Of a stretch of DNA of 64,000 nucleotides, positions 1-10,475 are shown one piece after another. The notes beneath the pieces are model-generated. The model saw nothing but the letters and a program-made list of their open reading frames with translations. It searched no databases and had not been told where the DNA came from. The translations under genes and the position numbers were made by a program. This stretch comes from Mytilus trossulus (Eukaryota > Mollusca > Bivalvia > Mytilida > Mytilidae): NCBI RefSeq assembly GCF_036588685.1, contig NC_086373.1, positions 110,142,599 through 110,206,598 on the forward strand, given 5' to 3'. Each line of letters opens with the position of its first letter. Position 1 is the stretch's first letter.

Positions 1-645
1 AAATGAATAAAACATTAAATCATCTAATATCTCTAACCCAATATAGGCGGAGTACCTTTAATTAAAGTGTTTGTAAGTGCGGGTAAAATTTGCTTTTAAT
101 TTTAAATGTGAAATTAAATTTCACCGATTTCGGCAATATGTAGAAATTGTAATAATTTTCTTTCGTTTTGTTCGTAATGGTACATTTATAATTCACACAT
201 ATAAAGAATATATTTCGATTTATTGACGAGTATTTTTATACACATTCACATCATGTTATATCTATCTCAGTATATAGTATTGATAGACTGAATAGCATGT
301 GCTGCATAAGATCTAAAAAAAAATTTATCAATGCAAACATTTTGAAACGGAGATCAAATGACGTAGATGTAAGTAGACAAAGGAGTTCTACAAAGAGCCA
401 AACACACCTATAGCAAGCCTTAAAAGGTAAAACAATTCACGATTCACACGAGAGAACTAAACGGCCTGATTAATGTGTAAAACAATAACGAAAAAAAGTA
501 TACTAAATACAATAATCGCTATGCTGTTGGGTTTCTCATCTTATCGTTTATTGGTCTATGACCATTATAAATCATTAAAAGTGAGGTAAAAAAATCCTTA
601 TTGGATCAATCAGAAAAGGTAACACAATATTTTCAAACAGCATAC
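1..645. other. Noncoding; presumed PIPOX intron
   Basis: No reading frame matching the expected final PIPOX exon is visible on the minus strand. The exon at 646-795 ends at a clear GT donor, so this stretch should be the following intron. Nothing else was recognised. Confidence 0.6.
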
Positions 646-3600
646 CGTATAAATACATGTTTCGACAATACTAGGAGTAGGAACCAAGTTAGGGAAATGT
701 CTGGCTACATATTCCGATATTTTATCTATCACCCATTTGTCATCTACGGCATCTCTATTGTCTGGGTCTATCTCTGGCCCAGCATGTAAACAGATCTTGA
801 AAAGAAAACATAGGACCGAACTGAAATAATACATGCTATATATAAATATTACATAATATACATTTGATGCCATTGTCTATCTATTTCCGAACTATAAAAC
901 TATCTCCAGACAAAGAACAATAACATGCTGGCAGACATATTACCCTAAATTTTGTATCAACTAAATAATGTGTGTATCATCTAGACATTTATTTATTGCT
1001 GAGCAAGTTTCACTAGTAAACAACAGTATATACGTATACTCATTTAAGATGTATAACAGTCGGGAAATATATATTGTTAAAATCTAAGAATATGTTTTCT
1101 CTGTTACCAATGGGATGTGTACCTTAACATGCCCAGGGTATTCTTCACTTGGTAGTCCATACACTTCGTATCCGTCTATTGCTGGAATCTGGAAGAACAC
1201 TGGGAATTTATCAGCTCCGTATTCTCCTTTCGTCCTCTCTTTCCAGTAGCAGACGTTAATTCTCATTGGCTGTAAATTGAATTTTTAAAGTCAAACGATA
1301 TACCTAATATAATAAAAGGAGATGAAAAAACAGCTCAATGGAAAAATCAATCAAAGACATCAACTGCACCAATAAATTTAAAAAAAGCGTCTTTCAATGT
1401 ACCAAAATTGTATTCGTTCCAAGTCTATAAATAAGGAGATAAATTTAACAGAAGTTGAACACTTCTCAAAATTTCGAAAACATGAAGATACGACATATAA
1501 CACTGACGGTGTTTCTTACTTTAGATGAACAAAACGGTAGCGTTCGGATTGACATTATCTTACAATATGATTTTAGAACAACAAGATTTGAAAAAAAAAT
1601 GAAAGTGCAAATTCGCTTTCGATAAAAAAAAAAAAAAAAAAAAAAAAACGTCAACGTACGTGCCGTGCCGACATATTTTCAATTATCCATGTTACGTCTT
1701 GCGACGCTATTAACATACAATTATATCAGTAAAGGAAAATAGCATATAGGTAAAATGAGAGTAAAACAAATAACAACAAACTCAAACTAGACAACACTCA
1801 TACCGTTGTTACTGAAAGTAAGTTAAACGTATTGACAAGGAATCATTCCCTGCACAATAATGGTGTACTGGATAGATGTCATGCACCAACCAACTAATTT
1901 AAAAAATTCCAGACGCAGTGATGAGAAAAAAAGACGCAGTGATGAGCAAAAAGTCGCAGTCATGAGCAAAAGAGTATAATTATAACGTTTTAGTATGTTA
2001 TGTCAAGCTTAAGATTTCATTACTTATTTAAAGTCGCTGGTTTCCTTATATTTATTTTCTACCTTTCTCCATTATATATGAAACGCATTTCGTGTAAAAT
2101 TGCGTTCTATTTGAATAGAACTAATTTTAAAAGAATTATAGAATAAGTGGACTGTTTAAGAATTAGAATATATCATTATATATCCCTACCTTCAAAGGTG
2201 CGTGTACACCAATAGCAGGTAGGATCCTTTGAGCCCATGGACCAACAGTTAACACTAGACTTCGGCATTTGTATGAACCTTTGGTTGTCTGTACTGTAAT
2301 TATGTCTCCTGGTATAATGTTAACCATGGGTTCGCCATCTTGTAACTCTCCACCGAATTTCTGAAACTGGTCCTATCAATGTATAAAACACAGATTGTTA
2401 AGATTCGTGATTTGTAAAACCATCGTTTATCTTCGATCTTCATTGTTTAACCATTTTTGTGGGGTTTTTTGTTGCTTCGCTGTCCTAGCGCTTATATGAA
2501 AAGAGTTATTATAGACATTTTTTTAAATGACTATAATTCTATTAAAGATAGGGGGAAATGAATGGAATAATTTTCAAACAATAAAATATATTATTCGATA
2601 AGAAATGTACTTAAAAACAACCAAAGAATATAAATAGTAAACACCTACTTGAAAAGCTTTGAGTGCTTTGTCTGCTCTGAGTATGCCCCCACTGTGATCT
2701 AAGACAAATCTAAAGTCGTCAGGAAATGATACCATAGGGTACCGGGCCTTGGCCTGAGTCGAATCTAAAATGTCCATCGCCATGTTATGTTTCCTCAGTG
2801 ATTGTATAGTACCGTTAACAAAAATATTATCTGTTGAGCCCATGGTCAGCATGCCTGTTTGTCTGAAATTTACTACTAGTATATTGATTTGCATCCCGGT
2901 CAGATAATTTTTCAAAAAAATGTGAACAATTTGACAGTCAGCGATCACTGAAGTTACAAATTATACGGTTGTTTTTGCTTTACTTTGTGATCATTTAACT
3001 ATACTTTCTTGACAGCCCTGCGTTCATTCGTGAATCAAGTGGTTACACAAAATTAACTTTGTATGAATACCAATAGAGTATGATCTCCGCGAGATTTCTT
3101 GAAATAATTACATTCGGTGTACTCCAGTCAACGCTTTTACACCCCAATAAAGTTACAAAAAGAAGCAATTAATTCTTAAATAATAGGCAGGGGGAAATAA
3201 AAAGAAAAAGATAAATTGAATATACTGAAAATATCTGCAATACTGAAGAAGGGATCGAGTACATGTCCAATGCGCGCAACGGAAACTTGAATTTGAAAAT
3301 AAAACATATACAGACCCACAATGATTACGTTAAAGGACGTTGAATAAACAGATGTTCTTTACATTTTTTGCACTTTGAATAGAAGATCGATTGACCTCAG
3401 TTTGTGTCTACTTAAATTACCTAAATACAGTAGTTTTGCTCTCTCGTTCTAAAACTTCCCATAGTTTGAAGGCCTCCTTCATCATAACGGTGTAATGTTC
3501 TTTTGGGCCATAAGCCTTTCTTGTGATTCTACTCTGTCCATGGGAACTACCTCTGTTATGTGGGAGAGGAAACTATAAAGATAAAATATTTCATGTCGGC

Positions 3601-3861
3601 AATATGATACACAAAGAAAAGACATGATTTGGCCTAAGTGATATCTGATTTAACTGTTAAACTAGATTTGATAATGTTATGTAATATCAGAAGCCCAATA
3701 CCAGGGCTTAATAGTAACATCCTGTAGCATCTAATATGTGAATTAATTCAAAAAGTGCATACCTGCTCTAGCTGTAGTATTTTTTGTCCCTGTTTTGCCA
3801 GATGGTAGGCCGTGGCTGACCCCTCTATCCCCGCTCCCACAACAATTGTATCATATATCAT
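646..3861 (-). CDS. PIPOX: PIPOX-like peroxisomal sarcosine/L-pipecolate oxidase, 3' end cut by window edge
   Basis: FAD-dependent amine oxidase of the monomeric sarcosine oxidase family, which oxidises sarcosine, L-pipecolate or proline in peroxisomes with release of H2O2. Six exons, read right to left: 3763-3861, 3421-3572, 2649-2862, 2190-2372, 1108-1269 and 646-795. All have GT/AG borders and matching phases, giving 320 residues. The start ATG is at 3861-3859. The N-terminus has the dinucleotide-binding motif [10 protein letters not shown] (residues 7-16). Exon 2 encodes [13 protein letters not shown], exon 5 RINVCYW and [10 protein letters not shown], and exon 6 ends CIYT. By family comparison Cys317 in that motif is the residue that binds FAD covalently. 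Human PIPOX has about 390 residues, so roughly 70 are missing, including the GAGFSGHG-type region and any C-terminal peroxisomal signal. These must lie left of position 1. Identification is by recognition of the family, not by a search. Confidence 0.93.
1625..1648. repeat. Poly-A tract in PIPOX intron
   Basis: An uninterrupted run of about 24 A residues. On the minus strand it reads as poly-T inside the intron between exons 4 and 5. Confidence 0.8.
1911..1974. repeat. Short imperfect tandem repeat, three copies
   Basis: Three diverged copies of about 20 bp built on GACGCAGTGATGAGAAAA, inside the same PIPOX intron. Confidence 0.7.
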
Positions 3862-5040
3862 TTTCTACGTTTGCTGCGATTATAACTTCAAACAGGTTAA
3901 TAATGAGGACACTCAGGTAGTTAAATAACTTTGTTGATACGAATTGGAAAATTATGTGTTATTTATATAAATATATACCTCACATGTATGTAAATATACG
4001 CTTTGACGAAACTATATAACAATCTCGATAAAAATGCTTTACTACTATCAGATCTGCATATAATTGCAAATGCAAACTTAGTTATGTTTCACCTGATGAT
4101 TTTAGAAAAATTGCTATTTTTAGTCAGTTCAAAATTATTTAGAATGGAAATGACTGTAAGTATACAGACTCTATACAGTTTGTGCAGATTTTTAGTTAAA
4201 ATATTATGCTAAAAATATTTACCATCTAAATCATATCCCCATGTCGCTAAAAAGCTTATAAGAGCTTATGTTGTCTCTTTTTGTATACATTGCCGACTCT
4301 AAATAAAGCTTATCTATTTGTAAATGCTGATGATAAGTAAACTATCACTCCATTTTTGGGTAAACAGAAACTTTTCTGTTTGGGTAAATTGTATAAAATT
4401 CGTAATGTAATAAGCACACAAATTCATCACAAACTTGTGTGAAATATTTAGGCTTGAATATTGATAATTCTCTTTCTGGACATTTTTTTAAATTAATATT
4501 ATACGAAAGATAAACTCAAGATTGAAGTTCATATACAGACAGGCCAACTGTTTATAAGAAAACCATAGAAAGACTTTAGTACCTCTTAATTCAATGTCAT
4601 TTTGACTATGTCTAGTCTACATGCATGAAATACATAAGCAAACAATATGAAGAAAAGATATCAAAGTTACAAGTTTTACGAAACAAATCTATTAACCCTT
4701 ATTGTATACTATGTTATCACTATTGTCCTAGTTGTATGTATACAAATTTTGCAAAGGTAACAGACATTTTCATCATCATTTCTCACGAAATAGCGAATTT
4801 GACTTTCGAGCTCCCCCAGTTTAAAAGAGTTATCCCAAAAAATACATTTGATTAAAATGGGATACAAGATAGGAATTAATTGCCAAGTAATGTTGGTTTT
4901 TTTTTATTTATTTAGAAATTTGCGTCAAAGATTACTTGACCAAAAGGTTTATTGCGGCTAAATCATACTTCTTCTTATGTTATTATTATTTATTCTTTTT
5001 ATATAATTTTTATATGAAGTTCTGTGTGATAACATTTTTT
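3862..5040. other. Noncoding flank upstream of PIPOX
   Basis: AT-rich sequence with only short random reading frames. It should contain the PIPOX promoter, since the start codon is at 3861, but I could not pick out a convincing core element. Confidence 0.4.
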
Positions 5041-5060
5041 GCTGTTTACCTGAAGGGGTG

Positions 5061-5260
5061 ATTTTCTGAGAGGGGGGCTATGGATTTTTTGGGAAAAAAA
5101 GTCTGTTTCCAGTTTTGGAGAAAAAAAATAATTTGTTTTTGACCCTGAGGTAAAAAATTGTTAGTTTCTTATCGCTAAAAAAAAATTAGATTGATTTTCG
5201 CCATAGACGAAAACAACGTTTGTCCGGAAAAAAATTCCATAGCCCCCCCCTCCCCCGAAA
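5061..5260. repeat. Imperfect inverted repeat, MITE-like
   Basis: The left arm contains GAGGGGGGCTATGGATTTTT near 5069. The right arm has its reverse complement, TTCCATAGCCCCCCCCTC, near 5235. About 150 bp of A-rich sequence separate them. This is consistent with a small foldback or MITE; no clear target duplication was seen. Confidence 0.45.
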
Positions 5261-5384
5261 GTCAAATGGTTGCTGCCTTAAAGAATTTTAAACCAAAGAA
5301 AAGTAATTAACGTTTTACGTATAATATTCATGACAAAACCGGTTGATTTTTATATTTATTCTGTATTTCGTATTTCCGGCAGAT

Positions 5385-5555
5385 TTGATTGGTCAACGCC
5401 TACTTTTTGTGCGCTAATTTTGAAAATGTAAACAAAGACAAAGGCTTACATCATCGTCAGTCAGTAGAAAGTTGCCATCTAAATATACTTCAGTTGTTGT
5501 AGACGATTCTCTTAACAACATCGCACAACGTACAGTAACTTTTTGTATAATACAG
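5385..5555 (+). promoter_or_regulatory. Possible promoter and 5' UTR exon of the PARPBP gene
   Basis: The PARPBP start codon at 10445 lies one base after an AG acceptor, so a noncoding first exon must lie upstream. This stretch is a candidate: it has an inverted CCAAT box (ATTGG at 5388-5392), an E2F-like TTTGTGCGC shortly after, and a plausible donor CAG/GTTAGA at 5555/5556. Its only ATG is followed at once by a stop codon. The assignment is inference; another upstream region could serve equally well. Confidence 0.22.
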
Positions 5556-5780
5556 GTTAGAAATTCAAGATGTTTCACAACTTCGACCACGGAGCCAGTT
5601 CGGTCTTGGCTGATTCGGCCTTGGTCGTCTCGTCTATGTACCACTTGTAATAATAGTATATATAAAAATATAGTTGCAGCCATACCTTTATTTTTGTAAA
5701 AGAGATTTTGTTGTACTAAACTTTTTACTTTTTATTTAAGGAATGATTAATATTTTTTTCTGTCTATGAAGAGATATAGC

Positions 5781-5894
5781 ACAGGCAATTGAATTGTTTC
5801 TGTCAATATGCCATATGGGGTTTACTATCCATACCAGTGTTTTTTTGTACTGGTATGGATAGTACACCCCATATTGACAGAAACAATTGCCTGT
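5781..5894. repeat. Foldback palindrome of about 114 bp
   Basis: The outer arms read ACAGGCAATTG and CAATTGCCTGT. The inner arms, TACTATCCATACCAGT and ACTGGTATGGATAGTA, are perfectly complementary around a short T-rich loop. The left arm has two short insertions relative to the right. It is probably a foldback or MITE copy. Confidence 0.75.
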
Positions 5895-6625
5895 CAGAAA
5901 TAGCATAAAAAATTTGGTGCACACTGAATAACATGCGTAGCTGGTTATTTCTTCTTCTTCTCTTCTGTAAGTACAGAGTCGGACTCTAGGTTCCTTCTTA
6001 GGTATATATAAATGACTTGCTCGTGAAATCATCAGGCCTTACCTCCTCAATGAATAAAAATGGGAAACTTTTTACAGGAAAATTATTTACAAATAAAACT
6101 ATGTACATCTGGGATCTAAGGAGTTCTAGGTGTGAGGATGGTAAGGCTGGCCTTGAACTCTTCTAGTGTAGCTGCTGTTGTGGCTTTTTCTGGAAGAGTG
6201 TTCCATTCCCTGGTTGATCTTGGGAAGAAGGAGTACCTGTAATATTGGTCTTTCAGAGTGCTCTATTGGTGTATGCGATGGGCTCCTCTAGTCCTTGAAT
6301 CTCGGGGTTTGTAGTAGTTCTCTGTACTTGTTCTAGATTTTTTTCAAGGTTATGTATATTCAAAGGTTGGTCTAACCATGGTGATGTAGGCATTAGCTTT
6401 GACTTCTGGTTTATACTGTCCTAGGTTCCTTCTCAGAAAGCCTAGTGTCCTTGATGCTTTGCCTACCATCTGGTTGATATGTGTCTTCTACTGTAGGTCA
6501 TGGTTTATGGTGACTCCCAGTTATTTCCCATGCTCAACTGCATCTAGTGTGTGGCCATGTAGTTCCTTATCAGTGGGTTTCTTTTGTTGGTTATCCGTAT
6601 CACAAAGCACTTCTCGGGATGGAAA

Positions 6626-6812
6626 TGAGGGGGGATAGGACCTTTATCGGGACACGGGAATCGGGTGTTTTTAAGCTCGGGATTTCGGGATCTGGGAATT
6701 CTTTATTCGAATTTCGGGACCTCTGGATTTCGTGTTTTTAAGTCCGGGATTTCAGGATATCATGTTTTTAAGCCCGGGATTTCGGGATCAAGACCCCTCC
6801 AATCCCCCCTCG
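6626..6812. mobile_element. Small TIR element nested in the LINE
   Basis: This segment of about 185 bp interrupts the LINE frame between CQMYF and HPEKCFVIR. Its ends are imperfect inverted repeats (TGAGGGGGGATAGG on the left, CCAATCCCCCCTCG on the right). Inside are three diverged copies of a GTTTTTAAGNNCGGGATTTC motif. It is non-coding and probably a MITE. Confidence 0.6.
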
Positions 6813-7152
6813 AAAATACATCTGGCATCGTGATTCCCACTCATGGAGTTTGTTAAGGTCTTCTTGTAGTGTCTGGCTATCCTTTACATTCTTTATTTTT
6901 CTATAAACTAGACAGTAGTCTGCAAATAACTTTGCCTCAGAAGATGTTGATTGTGGCAGGTCATGAATATAAGCCAGAATTAATAGGGGTCATATGACTG
7001 TTCCCTAAGACACCCCTGAGATGACGTTTAGGGGGCCAGATTTATGCCCTTCAAACAATAAGGATTGTGTTCTCTTGCTTAGGAAGTCTTGTATCCATTT
7101 GAGTGCTACTCAACGTATTTCATAATAGTCCATTTTTTGGAGGAGTCTCTTG

Positions 7153-7960
7153 CAGTCAGAGATATAACTCTATAGGAATTATAGGGTTATTACAGAAAAT
7201 AACTTGTGTGTGTTATTACAGAAAATAACTTGTGTGTGTTATTACAGAAAATAACTTGTGTGTGTTATTACAGATACTTTTCCTTAAATTTTCGAAATCT
7301 GTAATAACATATGTTTGTTATTTGTAAAATCATTTAATTTATAGTGGACTCTAGGGAACTCTTGAGACTTTGCGCAGAAACTGCATAGCCTTGATAATTA
7401 GTTTTTAAATTGAATTAATACATTTTTGATTAACCATGGTTAATAAATGAGACAAGGCTATTAAAGAATTAACTTAGCTGTGCTAACAAGGCTTAGTTAT
7501 TAAAGAAATGTAACTAATTATATAAGACACTAGGGAATTACTGAGAAACTTGCGCAGAACCGCATTACATGCTCTGGTCATTATTTCTTACAATAAATTA
7601 TAATACAGTGTAATTAAGCATGATTTATGTCTGAGCAAATGCCTTGAAGTGATATAGGGGAGCTGTGATAACACCCTTTAGTTATTACAGGCATATTTTT
7701 TCTGTAATAACATATAGGTGTACTATTCAAAATTAGAATACTATGAACTGTTACATCTTTCAATAGTTAAGTATACATAAAGACAATAGTAATATCAATA
7801 GAACTTGTTTACATTTTAACTAAACTTAAAATATGATGTATATTGTCCCTTTGAAACATGTAACATACGTATGTTATCACAGTTCTTTGATTTCTTAGTC
7901 CACAATAACAAATGTATGTTATTTTCCTGTAATAACCCTATAGAGTTATATCCCTGACTG
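7153..7960. mobile_element. Non-autonomous DNA transposon (808 bp) with TIRs and 5-bp target duplication
   Basis: The left end reads CAGTCAGAGATATAACTCTA. The right end, reverse-complemented, reads CAGTCAGGGATATAACTCTA, and both continue into GGGTTATTACAG. The flanks carry the direct repeat TCTTG at 7148-7152 and 7961-7965. Removing the element and one TCTTG copy rejoins the LINE frame as PHKRLLQKMDYY, which is what an intact RT would have. No transposase ORF is present. Confidence 0.85.
7184..7262. repeat. 26-bp tandem repeat, three copies, inside the transposon
   Basis: Three near-identical copies of a unit reading TATTACAGAAAATAACTTGT plus GTGTGT, next to the left terminal repeat of the element. 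Confidence 0.85.
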
Positions 7961-8436
7961 TCTTGTGGGGCACTTTGTCAAAAGCTTTGGAGAAATCAAG
8001 CAGGATGATGTCTGTCTGTTTTCCTCAAGTGGTCTAAATTCTTGCCAATTTCGTCTAGTTATACATGTTATATCTGGAGTTGTGTTTCACCAGATCTTTT
8101 GTGTTGATGGTCACAAAGAATCTGGTGGCTGTCAAAGTGATCCATGATGGTGCTGTGAACAATATGTTCCAATAGTTTGCAACAGATCGAAGTCAATGGT
8201 CCTGGTTGATATTTGGAAGCTTTGTGTTTTCCCCCTTTTTTGAAGACTGGGACAATGTTGGCAGCTTGCCAGTCGTCAGGGATAATTCCAGTGTGCAAAG
8301 ATTTCCGGTAAAGTATGGTCAGATATGGTGATACATTTTTTACATGGTGATATGTGTTTAGCTGCTTATTTAACAGTGTGCACCACATTTTTTATGTTAT
8401 TTCGAATAAACAGAAAAAATATTACAGTCCTTTCTT

Positions 8437-8514
8437 ATAATTTCATTCTAAATTCCATTTTAAACCGTAGAAAACATAATTTCATTCTAAATTCCATTTT
8501 AAACCGTAGAAAAC
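8437..8514. repeat. 39-bp tandem duplication
   Basis: Two copies of a 39-bp unit beginning ATAATTTCATTCTAAATTCC, almost identical and adjacent. Confidence 0.9.
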
Positions 8515-8701
8515 CATGAAAAAACATTCATGACGTCATGGTCACATGACTAAATTATGTCTATGGACTGATAACAAAGCCAAGCAGAAGACGCGTTACA
8601 TCCAAAATTAAATTATTTTTAAATGAATTTAAATAATTGTAGTATTTTTCCTCTTCTTCCTTCAAAAGTCGATGAGGAAATAATTGGAGATAATACACAA
8701 A

Positions 8702-8842
8702 ATTACTGTCTTTTCGTGGGGTAAATATGCGGTTTTATTGACTTTTGAAAAAATGATATTCACTTAGGCCGACGGCCGATGTGAATATCAGTTTTTCAAA
8801 AGTCATTTAAATCCCATATTTACCGAAACAAAAGACAGTAAT
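8702..8842. repeat. Long imperfect palindrome (foldback)
   Basis: The outer arms are ATTACTGTCTTTT and AAAAGACAGTAAT. The inner arms (GACTTTTGAAAAA... with GATATTCAC, and GTGAATATC... with TTTTTCAAAAGTC) fold over a GC-rich loop containing GGCCGACGGCC. It is non-coding. Confidence 0.8.
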
Positions 8843-9225
8843 GGTTTTATTCCATATTCTGAGAGAAGAATATGCATTTAATGAATAGTACATTGTATAC
8901 CAAAACAAATTTGACATAAAACTTTTAACCATAACGTTGCATGTAAAACTGAGTGACGTTTAGCACGGTGAATAACACTTTCTCAGGTGAATAAGCTTTT
9001 TTATTCAAAATTCAATTCATATAGAGAAACCTATATATAGCTACTAATACATGTAATATAATACATGTAATACCAATATGGAATAACACTTATTATTATT
9101 TATTTTAATTTGTGTGATAAAATGTACACAATGGTTAACTTCTAAAAGTGCCATATCATGCATATACATGTACATGTAGGTCATGTATGTTATGCGTATT
9201 GTTATGCGTTTACTTTTCTACATTG

Positions 9226-9555
9226 GTTAGAGGTATAGGGGGAGGGTTGAGATCTCACAAACATGTTTAACCCCACCGCATTTTTGAGTCTGTCCCAAGT
9301 CAGGAGCCTCTGGCCTTTGTTAGTCTTGTATTATTTTAATTTTAGTTTCTTGTGTACAATTTGGAAATTAGTATGGCATTCATTATCACTGAACTAGTAT
9401 ATATTTGTTTAGGGGCCAGCCGAAGGACGCCTCCGGGTGCGGAAATTTCTCGCTACATTGAAGACCTGTTGGTGACCTTCTGCTGTTGTTTTTTTTTTAT
9501 TTGGTCGGGTTGTTGTCTCTTTGACACATTCCCCATTTCCATTCTCAATTTTATG
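9226..9555 (+). repeat. Interspersed repeat family R1, copy 1
   Basis: Runs from GGTATAGGGGGAGGGTTGAG to CCATTTCCATTCTCAATTTT. Other copies lie at 31657-31995 (minus orientation) and 45605-45838 (plus, 5' truncated). It contains a well-conserved GGACGCCTCCGGGTGCGG segment. From memory this is a high-copy mussel repeat; no coding capacity was seen. Confidence 0.8.
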
Positions 9556-9734
9556 TTTCTGAAAAAAATGAAAGTAGAAAAAATAGTACATATTTCTTAG
9601 TTTTTTCTTTTGTTTTTGTACCATACATATATACAAGTAGGTTGAAACCATATGTTATAATGCAAGTGTGCAGTGTAGGTTTATAAAACATTTATCTAAC
9701 AAATATTGGAATCTGTTCTTTGAAATAGCCAAGA

Positions 9735-9925
9735 GTATATAGATATCAGAAGATGTGGTACATGTATGAGTGGCATGAGACAACTCTCAATCCATGTCAC
9801 AATTTGTAAAAGTAAACCATTTAGGCATTATCATGCTGATAGATCAAAGTACAGTATTCAATCCAGAGCCTTGGTGAACCGCCTTGGCTCACACCAAACA
9901 GCAAGCTATAAAGGGCCAAAAAAAT
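9735..9925 (-). repeat. Interspersed repeat family R2, fragment
   Basis: Reverse-oriented copy of the family whose consensus ends TTGTCTCATTGGCACTCACACCACATCTTCCTATAT. Here it appears as GAAGATGTGG...GAGACAACTCTCAATCCATG and continues to CAAGCTATAAAGGGCC. Confidence 0.75.
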
Positions 9926-10099
9926 ATTAGTGTACATGTATATTGTATGTTAGTAAATCTGTCTGGTTACTGGTACATTTATTTGTACATGTACAAAAAA
10001 TGTACAACGTATATGGTTACAAAACATGCAAAATGGTTTTTGATTTTGTACAGAAGAATTCATGCCTGAACCCACTGCATGTGCACTTACTGTATTTTT

Positions 10100-10475
10100 A
10101 TTGTACCAGACTGATTGGGCAGAGCTGAAAACAAATGGATAAATACAATTTCATGAATGTACAATGTATATGAAATTAACTACATGTACCTAACAATTTG
10201 TTAAGTGTCTGATTTCAGGATGAGACAACCTGTGTTTATCATGTTTATAGTTAGCTGCGGTATCGTAGCTCTTTAGGTCCTTTTGAAATTTTTTCCGCAA
10301 ATAGTCAAAAAATTTCAAAAGGACCTAAAGAGCTACGATACCGCAGCTAGTTTATAGTGTACAACACTAATGGGATAGAGCTGAATACATATAGAAATCC
10401 CTACAATTGACTCTTTCACCATTTGTTTATTGTCTGTTTTCAGGATGAGACAACCCAATGTTTACATTGTACCAG
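10100..10475 (+). repeat. Diverged tandem duplication around the first coding acceptor of PARPBP
   Basis: The acceptor and first coding bases, TTTCAGGATGAGACAACC, occur twice: at 10213-10230 as a degenerate upstream copy and at 10438-10455 as the copy used here. The preceding intron (TTGTACCAGACTGATTGGGC at about 10101, TGTACAACACTAATGGGATA at about 10358) is duplicated too. The upstream copy reads into a stop shortly after its ATG. A foldback element has inserted between the copies. Confidence 0.65.
10252..10349. mobile_element. 98-bp perfect foldback MITE with 9-bp target duplication
   Basis: The 43-bp arms are perfectly complementary (TAGCTGCGGTATCGTAGCTC... and ...GAGCTACGATACCGCAGCTA) around a loop of about 12 bp. 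The flanks carry GTTTATAGT at 10243-10251 and 10350-10358. A 9-bp duplication with long terminal repeats is typical of Mutator-like elements. The perfect arms suggest a recent insertion. Confidence 0.8.

Larger units (their letters stand above)
6060..8340 (-). pseudogene. Degenerate LINE (non-LTR) reverse transcriptase, 5' truncated, with nested insertions
   Basis: Read on the minus strand, the pieces match the usual order of a non-LTR RT. They are LTILYRKSLHTGIIPDDW and ANIVPVFKKGGKHKASKY (about 8220-8330), LTSICCKLLEHIVHS (about 8160), LLDFSKAFDKVPHK (about 7966-8008), LLQKMDYYEIR (about 7110-7147), FADYCLVYRKIK (motif C region, YxDD lost), CFVIRITNKRN (about 6590), INQMVGKASRTLGFLRRNLG (about 6420-6480) and FFPRSTREWNTLPEKATTAA (about 6170-6230). 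Stops, frameshifts and two transposon insertions make it dead. The 5' half, including any endonuclease domain, is absent. The family resembles the CR1/Jockey group, but I cannot fix the clade by eye. Confidence 0.82.

Noticed and set aside
5414-5683. 89-residue minus-strand ORF
   Set aside because: No ATG-supported coding context or recognised domain; the same DNA is better explained, if at all, as an upstream noncoding exon of the plus strand.
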